Program-made: the position numbers and the translations under genes | Notes under the pieces: model-generated | Databases searched by the model: none | Told to the model about the DNA's origin: nothing | The model's input: the letters and a program-made list of their open reading frames with translations, nothing else | Source: Streptosporangiaceae bacterium | Lineage (GTDB): Bacteria > Actinomycetota > Actinomycetes > Streptosporangiales > Streptosporangiaceae | Assembly: GCA_030045175.1 (NCBI GenBank) | Contig: JASIBM010000458.1 | Coordinates: 1 to 12,526, forward strand | Length of the DNA stretch: 12,526 nucleotides | Reading direction: 5' to 3' | Shown here: piece by piece, positions 1-5,840 of the stretch | How positions within the stretch are numbered: the first letter of the stretch is position 1 | Layout: every line of letters begins with the position of its first letter

Positions 1-1
1 C

Positions 2-718
2 AGCCCGCTGGTGCCGCTCAGCATCTTCAGGCGCCGATCCCTGCGCGCGGCGAACGGAATCGCCATGGTCGTCGGCGCGGCGCTGTTCGGCATGTACTTC
101 TTCGTCTCCCTCTACCTGCAGCAGGTTGCCGGGTACAGTCCGCTGCGGACGGGCCTGGCCATCTTGCCTGCCGGGCTGATGACGCTCGCGGGCTCGCTCT
201 CGGCCTCGCGGCTGGTGGCGAGGATCGGGGCGAGAAGGCAACTGCTGATCGGCCCCGCCCTGTCCGCGGCAGGCCTGCTGTGGATGTCGTTCCTGCCTTT
301 CGGCGGCGGCTACTTGGCGCACATGTTCGTCCCGCTCGCGATGTTCGGCCTCGGCATCGGCACCACCTTCGTGCCGATGACCCTCACCGCGACGGCCGGA
401 GTCCAGGCCGCCCAGGCAGGCCTCGCCTCCGGCCTGGTCAACACGACCAGGCAGATCGGAGGCGCCGTTGGCCTGGCCGTCCTCGCGACGCTCGCCGCCA
501 CCGCCACCCGCGACAGCCGTGCCTCCGCTCACCCGGTCCAGGTAGCCGTCACCACCGGGTACGACCGCGCCTTCCTCGTCGCCGGGCTACTGCTGCTCAT
601 CGGCGCCGGGCTGGCCCTGCTGATCCGCTCCGAGGCGCCCGCCCGCGCCGACCTGTCAGCCCCAGCTCTGGCGACGCCAGCAAGGCCGTCCTGCCAGGCG
701 AAGCCGATCACGAGGTAA
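2..718 (+). CDS. MFS drug efflux transporter, DHA2 (14-helix) type, 3' part only
   Basis: This is the C-terminal part of a major facilitator transporter, expected to export drugs or other small toxic molecules by proton antiport. The reading frame is open at the left edge, so the start and roughly the first half lie outside the window. The visible 238 or so residues hold about six hydrophobic segments, matching the last helices of a 14-helix DHA2 (EmrB/QacA-like) protein. Family-typical stretches are SPLRTGLAILPAGL after the first visible helix and GLASGLVNTTRQIGGAVGLA before the penultimate one. The tail after the last helix is short, polar and Ala/Pro-rich. The gene runs toward the rluB-type gene, with 39 bases between the stop codons. 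The substrate cannot be deduced from this part. Confidence 0.88.
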   Translation, partial: SPLVPLSIFRRRSLRAANGIAMVVGAALFGMYFFVSLYLQQVAGYSPLRTGLAILPAGLMTLAGSLSASRLVARIGARRQLLIGPALSAAGLLWMSFLPFGGGYLAHMFVPLAMFGLGIGTTFVPMTLTATAGVQAAQAGLASGLVNTTRQIGGAVGLAVLATLAATATRDSRASAHPVQVAVTTGYDRAFLVAGLLLLIGAGLALLIRSEAPARADLSAPALATPARPSCQAKPITR

Positions 719-748
719 GGCCCCGCCGGCCTGATTCATCCGCGGCGG
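718..748. terminator. Possible hairpin between convergent MFS and rluB genes
   Basis: Two alternative inverted repeats lie between the convergent stop codons. AGGCC (718-722) pairs with GGCCT (728-732) around a five-base loop, and CCGCCG (723-728) pairs with CGGCGG (743-748) around a 14-base loop. There is no clear T-run on either side. It is a GC-rich candidate for a shared terminator, and the call rests only on the inverted repeats and the position. Confidence 0.3.
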
Positions 749-757
749 TTGCCCGGC

Positions 758-1651
758 TTACATGCCGACGGCAGCGTACAGGTTCCCGATCTCGGCTACC
801 GTAAGCCGCCTGGTGGCGGCTGGCCGCAGCGACCCGAGGCTGACCGGCCCGACCTGGGTCCTGACCAGCCTGCTGACCGGGTGGCCCACCTCCGCGAGCA
901 TCCGCCTGACCACGTGCTTGCGCCCCTCGTGCAGCGTGAGCTCGACCAGCGCGCGCGAGCCGGCCCGCTCTACCACCCGGAACCTGTCTGCGACGACCGT
1001 CCCGTCATCGAGCTCGATCCCGGTGGTCAGCCGGCGCCCGAGATCCCTGGGCAGCGGCCCGGGCACCTCGGCGAGGTAGGTCTTCGGCACGCCGTAGCGC
1101 GGGTGCGCGAGCCGGTGCGCAAGCTCGCCGTCGTTCATCAGCAAGATCAGGCCCTCGGTCTCGTAGTCCAGCCTGCCGACGTGAAACAGCCGCTCGGTCC
1201 GCTCGCCTAGCAGGTCGGCGATGGTCTTCCTGCCCCGGTCATCCGACATGGTGCTGACCACGCCCGCGGGCTTGTTCAGCGCGAGGTAGACCAGGCTCGC
1301 GCTCGCCGGGATCCGCTTGCCGTCCACCCTGATGACCTGGCCCGCAGGATCCACCCGCGCGCCGAACCTGCGGACGACCTCGCCGTCTACCTCGACTCGG
1401 CCGGCCGCGATCATCTCCTCGCAGTGCCGCCTGCTGCCCACGCCGGCCGCGGCGAGCACCTTTTGCAGCCGCACGCCGCCCGGCACATTGAGCAGGTGAT
1501 CGCGCTCGCTGGGATCGAGCCCCCAGTCCTCGTCCTCGTCGGGCTCGCTGACCCGCCTCACTCGCTCCGGCCGGCCTGGCCCGCCCGCCCGGCGCCCGGG
1601 CATTGTCCGGGCTGGCGCCACGGGCTTGCGGTCAGGCTCCCGCGCGGCCAT
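758..1651 (-). CDS. rluB: rRNA pseudouridine synthase, RluB/RsuA family
   Basis: Isomerises a specific uridine in ribosomal RNA to pseudouridine; by family and context the large-subunit (23S) RluB-type enzyme is most likely. From the ATG at 1651 the protein has 297 residues. A charged, Arg/Pro-rich N-terminal tail of about 60 residues is followed by an S4 RNA-binding domain (about 61-115, VRLQKVLAAAGVGSRR) and the catalytic domain. The motif GRLDYETEGL carries the catalytic Asp at about residue 162. A later HEGRKHVVRRM stretch is also typical of the family. The frame stays open upstream to a TTG at 1726, but that start lies well inside scpB and encodes no family sequence. The ATG overlaps the scpB end by 20 bases, consistent with translational coupling. 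It is the last gene of the parA-scpA-scpB-rluB operon. Confidence 0.9.
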   Translation of the reverse strand: MAAREPDRKPVAPARTMPGRRAGGPGRPERVRRVSEPDEDEDWGLDPSERDHLLNVPGGVRLQKVLAAAGVGSRRHCEEMIAAGRVEVDGEVVRRFGARVDPAGQVIRVDGKRIPASASLVYLALNKPAGVVSTMSDDRGRKTIADLLGERTERLFHVGRLDYETEGLILLMNDGELAHRLAHPRYGVPKTYLAEVPGPLPRDLGRRLTTGIELDDGTVVADRFRVVERAGSRALVELTLHEGRKHVVRRMLAEVGHPVSRLVRTQVGPVSLGSLRPAATRRLTVAEIGNLYAAVGM

Positions 1652-2222
1652 GGCCGGGGTCCGGTTCTTCGTCGATGTGGTCGGGCAGGAACGGCGCCAG
1701 CTCGGGAAGCTGGTCCAGGCTCGCAAGACCGAGCCGCTCGAGGAAGTATGACGTGGTGCGGAACAAGATCGCGCCGGTCTCCTGGTCGGTCCCGGCCTCC
1801 TCGACCAGGCCGCGCAGCGTGAGCGTGCGTATCACCCCGTCGCAGTTGACGCCGCGAACGGCGGAGACCTGCGCCCGCCCGACCGGCTGGCGGTAGGCGA
1901 CGACGGCGAGCGTCTCGAGCGCCGCCTGGGTCAGCCGCACCTCCTGCCCGTCGCGCACGAACCTCTCCACGGCGGGCGCGTACTCGGGCCGGGTGTAGTA
2001 GCGCCAGCCGCCGGCGACCTCGCGCAGGTCGAAGCCGCGGCTCTGCTCGGTGTAACTGGCGGCGAGATCGCGCAGCGCGGCCCCGACATCCTCACGGGGA
2101 AGCTCAAGCACCTGGGCGAGCACGATCTCGGGCACGGGCTCGTCGGCCACGAGCAAGATCGCCTCCAGGTGGGAACGCAAGCCGGGCGCATCGGCTGTAT
2201 CGGGCAGTGGTTCTTCGCTCAT
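1632..2222 (-). CDS. scpB: Segregation and condensation protein B
   Basis: ScpB is a dimeric winged-helix protein that binds the ScpA kleisin and helps the SMC complex organise and segregate the chromosome. The 196-residue product has the family length and two winged-helix regions: about 12-85 (LRSHLEAILLVADEPVP onward) and about 93-165, which holds LTQAALETLAVVAYRQPV and the GVIRTLTLRGLVEE helix. An acidic tail (DHIDEEPDPGHGRAGA) follows. The ATG overlaps the scpA stop as ATGA, a standard coupling arrangement that fixes the start. The order after scpA and before rluB is the usual one in actinobacteria and many other bacteria. Confidence 0.95.
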   Translation of the reverse strand: MSEEPLPDTADAPGLRSHLEAILLVADEPVPEIVLAQVLELPREDVGAALRDLAASYTEQSRGFDLREVAGGWRYYTRPEYAPAVERFVRDGQEVRLTQAALETLAVVAYRQPVGRAQVSAVRGVNCDGVIRTLTLRGLVEEAGTDQETGAILFRTTSYFLERLGLASLDQLPELAPFLPDHIDEEPDPGHGRAGA

Positions 2223-3013
2223 GTCCGCCTGTCGTCATCGGTTGGTGCCGCCGGAAGATCATCAGTCCAGGTTATGAACAACTCACCGAGCGGGGCGTCC
2301 TGCTCGAACGAGAGGCAGCGGTCCCGGTACAGGTCGAGCACGGCGAGGAACCTCGCGACGATCTCGTACGTATCCTCGCAGTCGGCCGACAGCTCGCGGA
2401 ACGAGGCCCGCCCTGCCCGGCGCAGCAGGTCCGCGACGATCTTGAGCTGCTCGGCCACCGTGGTGCGCGGCACGTGCAGGTGGACCGTCGAGACCACCGG
2501 GGGCGTGCGAGGTGCCAGCGCCGCCGCGGCGATCCGCGCGAACTGCTCGGCGCCGAGGCCGAGCAGCACCTCGGGCAGCAAGCCAGCGAAGCTTGCCTCC
2601 ATCGGCACGCGCCTGGGGTACATGCGGCTCTGCACGGCCATCTGCCCGGCCAGGATCGCCGCCACCTCCTTGTACGCGCGGTACTGGAGCAGCCTGGCGA
2701 AGAGCAGGTCCCTGGCCTCGAGCAGCGCCAGGTCTTCCTCGTCCTCCACCTCGCCCGAGGGCAGCAGGCGGGCCGCCTTGAGGTCAAGCAACGTAGCCGC
2801 CACGACCAGGAAGTAGCTCGCCTGGTCAAGATCCCACTGGTCGGCGAGCTCCCTGATGTAACTGATGAACTCGTCGGTAACCGCCGAGAGCGCGACCTGC
2901 GTGATGTCGAGCTTGTGCTTGGAGATGAGCGCGAGCAGCAGGTCGAACGGGCCCTCGAACACGTCAAGATGCACTTCGAATCCGCCGGAACCCCCGGCGG
3001 TCGTGTCGGCCAC
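2219..3013 (-). CDS. scpA: Segregation and condensation protein A (kleisin)
   Basis: ScpA is the kleisin subunit that bridges the SMC heads and binds ScpB, acting in chromosome compaction and segregation. I place the start at the GTG at 3013, giving 264 residues, a usual ScpA length. The N-terminal SMC-binding region is residues 12-53 (FEVHLDVFEGPFDLLLALI, then KHKLDI). An acidic central segment (VEDEEDLALLEARD) and a C-terminal winged helix (RASFRELSADCEDTYEIVARFLAVLDLY) follow. A GAGGGG sequence lies 11 bases before the GTG. The frame stays open to a TTG at 3154 inside parA, but those extra 47 residues are low-complexity and unlike the family. A 76-base gap separates it from the parA stop. 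Confidence 0.93.
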   Translation of the reverse strand: MADTTAGGSGGFEVHLDVFEGPFDLLLALISKHKLDITQVALSAVTDEFISYIRELADQWDLDQASYFLVVAATLLDLKAARLLPSGEVEDEEDLALLEARDLLFARLLQYRAYKEVAAILAGQMAVQSRMYPRRVPMEASFAGLLPEVLLGLGAEQFARIAAAALAPRTPPVVSTVHLHVPRTTVAEQLKIVADLLRRAGRASFRELSADCEDTYEIVARFLAVLDLYRDRCLSFEQDAPLGELFITWTDDLPAAPTDDDRRT

Positions 3014-3042
3014 CGCTGTCAGCGCCCCTCGCGCAGCGCGAA

Positions 3043-3056
3043 CGGCTCCTGAGCCG
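3043..3056. repeat. Inverted repeat in the parA-scpA spacer
   Basis: CGGCTC (3043-3048) and GAGCCG (3051-3056) form a perfect six-base inverted repeat around two central bases in the 76-base gap between parA and the proposed scpA start. It could be an operator or fold as a hairpin in the transcript. It sits just upstream of the putative scpA ribosome-binding site. In such GC-rich DNA a chance occurrence is quite possible. Confidence 0.3.
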
Positions 3057-3089
3057 CCGGGCGCGGCAGCCCGGATATGCCGGGAGCTC

Positions 3090-3992
3090 TTATCCGGCGC
3101 TGACCGGATGAGCAGCTTCCATCCTGCGCCACCGGTCAAGCACCTCCTTGGCAAGCTCGCGGTAGGAAGCCGCGCCGGACGACGTCGGGTCGAACACCGT
3201 GATCGGCTCTCCGGCGACCGAGGCGTCAGGGAACCTGACCGTGCGGTTAATCACGGTGTGGAACACCTTGTCACCGAAGCCGGCAACGACGCCAGCCAGA
3301 ACTTCCCGTGTGTGCAGGGTACGCGAGTCGTACATGGTGGCGAGCAGGCCGTCCATGGCCAGCTTGGGGCTGAGCCTGGTCGACACCTTGTCGATCGTCT
3401 CCATCAGCAGCGCCACGCCGCGCATCGCGAAGTACTCGCACTCAAGCGGCACGAGCACGCCGTCCGCGCAGGCCAGGGCGTTGACGGTAAGCAATCCCAG
3501 TGACGGCTGGCAGTCGATGAGCACGACGTCGTAGTGCGGCAGCACCGGAGCGAGCACCCGGCCGAGCACGAACTCCCTGCCGACCTCGTGCACGAGCTGC
3601 ACCTCGGCGCCGGACAGGTCGATGTTGCTCGGCAGCAGGTCCATGCCATCGACCTTGGTGGGGAAAAGCACGTCCGTGGCCGTCACTCCGGCCCCCATCA
3701 GGACGTTGTAGACCGTTGCCTCGAGCTCATGCGGCTGAAAGCCGAGCCCGACGGACAGCGCGCCCTGCGGGTCGAAGTCGACGAGCAGGACCTTGCGGCC
3801 CACCTCGGCGAGCGCCGCGCCGAGGCTAATCGTGGTCGTGGTCTTGCCGACGCCACCCTTCTGGTTGCATACGGCGACCACCCTCGCGGGGCCGTGCTTG
3901 GTCAGCGGTTCCGGCTCGGGAAAGGCCGGAAGCGGACGGCCGGTCGGGCCGATCATAACGGCGGGGGCTTTCAATCTGCCTAGCGCTGGCAC
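3090..3992 (-). CDS. parA: ParA/Soj-family chromosome partitioning ATPase
   Basis: A cytoplasmic P-loop ATPase of the ParA/Soj/MinD superfamily that binds DNA or partner proteins in an ATP-dependent way, probably helping chromosome segregation. The deviant Walker A motif KGGVGKTT has its signature Lys at residue 45 and the P-loop Lys at 50. The A' motif DFDPQG is at 72-77 and the Walker B VVLID ends at Asp160. About 37 Pro-rich residues precede the ATPase fold. The GTG start at 3992 is supported by an AGGAGGTG ribosome-binding site eight bases upstream. No parB follows; scpA, scpB and rluB do. So this is the orphan ParA paralogue found beside scpAB in actinobacteria rather than the origin-proximal parA of parAB. 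A promoter candidate lies about 50 bases upstream. Confidence 0.92.
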   Translation of the reverse strand: MPALGRLKAPAVMIGPTGRPLPAFPEPEPLTKHGPARVVAVCNQKGGVGKTTTTISLGAALAEVGRKVLLVDFDPQGALSVGLGFQPHELEATVYNVLMGAGVTATDVLFPTKVDGMDLLPSNIDLSGAEVQLVHEVGREFVLGRVLAPVLPHYDVVLIDCQPSLGLLTVNALACADGVLVPLECEYFAMRGVALLMETIDKVSTRLSPKLAMDGLLATMYDSRTLHTREVLAGVVAGFGDKVFHTVINRTVRFPDASVAGEPITVFDPTSSGAASYRELAKEVLDRWRRMEAAHPVSAG

Positions 3993-4000
3993 GGCGACTG

Positions 4001-4008
4001 CACCTCCT
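4001..4008 (-). promoter_or_regulatory. Strong ribosome-binding site of parA
   Basis: Read on the minus strand the sequence is AGGAGGTG, a near-perfect anti-16S match. Eight bases separate it from the GTG at 3992, so it fixes that codon as the parA start. Confidence 0.8.
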
Positions 4009-4043
4009 GCGCAGCCCGCACGCTGCGGACTGCCGCGTTCCGG

Positions 4044-4072
4044 ACTCTAGGGCCTGGGCTAAGCGGCGGCAA
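4044..4072 (-). promoter_or_regulatory. Putative vegetative promoter for the parA-scpA-scpB-rluB operon
   Basis: On the minus strand TTGCCG (4072-4067) and TAGAGT (4049-4044) are separated by exactly 17 bases. They resemble the -35 and -10 boxes of a housekeeping sigma-factor promoter. Transcription would start near 4037, leaving a leader of roughly 45 bases before the parA GTG. The -10 fits TAnnnT, the pattern usual in high-GC actinobacteria. No other promoter is apparent inside the operon, apart from the possible inverted repeat before scpA. Confidence 0.5.
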
Positions 4073-4132
4073 GCCGACTCACCGTTTGCGCTGATATGGC
4101 CAGCGGCCCGGCCGGGCAGACCGGATGACGCC

Positions 4133-4138
4133 TAACAT
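4133..4138 (+). promoter_or_regulatory. Candidate -10 box for the small membrane protein
   Basis: TAACAT fits the actinobacterial -10 pattern TAnnnT. It ends eight bases before an ATG at 4147 that opens an 18-codon ORF, so transcription could begin at or just before that ATG (a leaderless message). No good -35 box is found 16-18 bases upstream. It would be divergent from the parA promoter, in the same 207-base gap. Confidence 0.3.
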
Positions 4139-4146
4139 CTCCTGTC

Positions 4147-4203
4147 ATGGACCGCATCGTGCCCGTTGCCTGCACCACCTCAGCGGCATCCCTGGTGTCG
4201 TGA
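4147..4203 (+). CDS. Possible 18-codon leader ORF overlapping the next start codon
   Basis: The ORF encodes MDRIVPVACTTSAASLVS. Its TGA stop overlaps the proposed GTG start of the membrane-protein gene (GTGA at 4200-4203). The downstream gene has no visible ribosome-binding site, so coupled translation from this short frame is a plausible way to start it. Nothing else supports it: the peptide is not recognised and short ORFs are common by chance. It is exclusive of the alternative in which the membrane protein starts at the ATG at 4125. Confidence 0.25.
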   Translation: MDRIVPVACTTSAASLVS

Positions 4204-4703
4204 CGGCGACGGCTTACGCGCCCAGCAGCTGGGCGGACTTCGCGCTGGCGATAGCAGCGGCGGCCGCGACCCTGGCCGGGCTGCTGGCCGTGGCCGTATC
4301 CATCAACCTCCAGCGGATCCTCGCGTTCGCGAACCTTCCTGGCCGCGCCGCACAGGCCCTGATCCTGTTCAGCACGCCGCTGGTCACCGGCCTTTTCCTG
4401 ATCGTCCCGAAGCAGCCCCGCGCTGCCCTGGCGTCGGAATTGCTCGTTACCGGGATCGTTGTCGGGGCCGTCCAGATCGTGATTGACGCGCGGTCACCGC
4501 GATCGGATCAGGAAACGCGGCTGACCTGGGTTGTGGGCCGGACCATCCCCACCATCGTGAGCTGCGGCTGCCTGGTCGTCGCCGGCGCCACCCTGCTCGC
4601 CCAGGCCGGGGGCGGCCTGTACTGGCTGGTGCCCAGCGCGCTAGCCGCCATCGTCTTCGGCCTCGTCAACGCCTGGGTCCTGCTCGTGGAGATCCAGCGC
4701 TGA
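4200..4703 (+). CDS. Small five-helix membrane protein, function unknown
   Basis: I do not recognise a characterised function. From the GTG at 4200 the protein has 167 residues and five hydrophobic segments at about 12-35, 50-70, 78-96, 110-133 and 138-163. Short loops carry few charges, so it is almost wholly membrane-embedded. It ends within seven residues of the last helix (VLLVEIQR). Striking stretches are NLQRILAFANLPGRAAQ after helix 1 and GLYWLVPSALAA before the last helix. I recall similar small proteins of unknown function in other actinobacteria but cannot check. The frame also contains an ATG at 4125 that would add 25 residues with His, Cys and Arg and no membrane character; I consider the shorter form likelier. 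Neither start has a clear ribosome-binding site. The gene diverges from parA and converges on the repeat-protein gene. Confidence 0.7.
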   Translation: MTATAYAPSSWADFALAIAAAAATLAGLLAVAVSINLQRILAFANLPGRAAQALILFSTPLVTGLFLIVPKQPRAALASELLVTGIVVGAVQIVIDARSPRSDQETRLTWVVGRTIPTIVSCGCLVVAGATLLAQAGGGLYWLVPSALAAIVFGLVNAWVLLVEIQR

Positions 4704-4725
4704 ATCACCAGGCCTGAAAGGCAAA

Positions 4726-4759
4726 GGGAACGGCGCAAGTTCGCTCCTGCCCCGTTCCC
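4726..4759. terminator. Bidirectional hairpin terminator between convergent genes
   Basis: GGGAACGG (4726-4733) and CCGTTCCC (4752-4759) form a perfect eight-base stem with an 18-base loop. It lies midway between the stop of the small membrane protein (4703) and that of the repeat protein (4783). On the minus strand the stem is followed by TTTGCCTTT, a modest T-rich tail; on the plus strand the tail is weaker. The position and perfect stem make a shared terminator the natural reading. Confidence 0.55.
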
Positions 4760-4782
4760 GTTACCCTCGGCCGAGCGCGGGC

Positions 4783-5661
4783 TTACGCCTTTGCCATGCA
4801 CACCGCGATGGAGTCGAAGTCACGCGAGACGCTGTCGAGGTCGGCGACCTGGACCTGCCAGTCGTTGGCGCTGACCGGCGCGCTGGCCGGGATAAGCCAG
4901 TCCTGGCCAACGCTGTCGATCACCTGGCCGCCACCGGTCATCAGCTCCTTGGCCCCGCAGGACACGTCGGCGGACTGGACCGAGTTGCCGGCGACCGTGG
5001 CAGGGGTGTCCACGGTGCTGGTCGTGAGCTTGGTGATGGGCTTGGCGTTCGTCTTGGCCATGCACACCGCGAACGAGTCGAACGTGGTCGTGAGCGGGAC
5101 CTCGTTGTCGATCTCCTCGGTCCAGGTGTCGCTGCTAGTCGGCGCGTTGAGGTAGATGCTCCAGTTGGAGCTGATGTTGTCTACCTGATATCCGCCGCCA
5201 GTAAGCAGCTGGCCGGCCGGACAGGTGGCGTCGGCCTCCCCGGTCTGATTGGCTGGCACGTTGACCTGTGCCTGCACCACCTGCGTGGTGTATCCGCTGA
5301 CGCCCTTCTTGCCCGGCACCGACATCGCGCAGATGGCGTACGCGGTGAAGTCCAGCGGCTGGGCGGCGAAGTTGATCGGCTCCACGAGCCATGACGTGCC
5401 GTTATACGGCGCGTCGACATATATCTGCCAGTCGGTGGATGTGCTGTTGACGACGTAACCGCCGCCAGTGAGTAGCTCGCCGGCGCCGCACGTCGCCACG
5501 GCCTCGCCGGTCTCGCTGGCGGCCGCCGTCGCCGCAGTGGTGACGACCTGCGTCGTGATGCCCCTGACTGTCGTTGCCAGCGCCGGGCTGACCGGGATCA
5601 TCGCAACCGCGACCCCGATGCCGACCGCCGCAACACCTGCCGCAATGGCGCGTCTTGGCAC
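4783..5661 (-). CDS. Secreted protein of three Cys/Trp-spaced repeats, function unknown
   Basis: The 292-residue product starts with a classical Sec signal peptide (MPRRAIAAGVAAVGIGVAVA, then an ALA motif at 27-29), with cleavage probably after Ala29. The rest is three tandem repeats of about 88 residues. Each contains C-x(19)-W-x(12)-W-x(19)-C with no gaps: Cys58/Trp78/Trp91/Cys111, Cys147/Trp167/Trp180/Cys200 and Cys235/Trp255/Trp268/Cys288. Each first Cys is followed by a (E/Q)L(L/M)TGGG motif and each repeat ends in a hydrophobic A(I/V)C. The paired Cys in each repeat probably form a disulfide outside the cell. There is no membrane anchor after the signal peptide and no sorting motif. The GTG start has a GGGAGG ribosome-binding site five bases upstream. 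Binding or surface function is possible, but no activity can be assigned. Confidence 0.82.
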   Translation of the reverse strand: MPRRAIAAGVAAVGIGVAVAMIPVSPALATTVRGITTQVVTTAATAAASETGEAVATCGAGELLTGGGYVVNSTSTDWQIYVDAPYNGTSWLVEPINFAAQPLDFTAYAICAMSVPGKKGVSGYTTQVVQAQVNVPANQTGEADATCPAGQLLTGGGYQVDNISSNWSIYLNAPTSSDTWTEEIDNEVPLTTTFDSFAVCMAKTNAKPITKLTTSTVDTPATVAGNSVQSADVSCGAKELMTGGGQVIDSVGQDWLIPASAPVSANDWQVQVADLDSVSRDFDSIAVCMAKA

Positions 5662-5666
5662 CTGCG

Positions 5667-5672
5667 CCTCCC
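5667..5672 (-). promoter_or_regulatory. Ribosome-binding site fixing the GTG start of the repeat protein
   Basis: GGGAGG on the minus strand lies five bases before the GTG at 5661 and supports that codon over nearby ATGs, which are out of frame with the repeats. Confidence 0.65.
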
Positions 5673-5789
5673 ATCAACATCAGCCAAACACCGATAAAGG
5701 ACGATCTCGATCGCGACGCTAGCAGCTAAAAGCTCAGCCGACGGGGGTGCGTGCGTCTCAGACCAGTCTCGACGTGGTCTCGGCCGCAG

Positions 5790-5816
5790 TGAATACATAT
5801 AGATATTTCGGTGCAA
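5790..5816. promoter_or_regulatory. AT-rich island, possible promoter region of the repeat protein
   Basis: In the 179-base gap between the acyltransferase stop (5841) and the repeat-protein start (5661), bases 5790-5808 are almost wholly A/T, which stands out in this GC-rich DNA. On the minus strand TTGCAC (5816-5811) precedes the run and could be a -35 box. The best -10-like sequence, TATTCA (5795-5790), would leave a short 15-base spacer. Such a start would give a leader of about 120 bases. The rest of the gap shows no other clear signal. Confidence 0.3.
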
Positions 5817-5840
5817 GCGCGAAAAGGGCCGCTGTGATCG

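Noticed and set aside
719..757. Possible tRNA or small RNA in the gap between the MFS and rluB genes
   Set aside because: Only 39 bases are available, and the inverted repeats there are too short for anything beyond a hairpin.
2207..3052. Plus-strand frame of 281 residues opposite scpA
   Set aside because: Antisense to scpA, with composition typical of a shadow frame and no recognisable domain.
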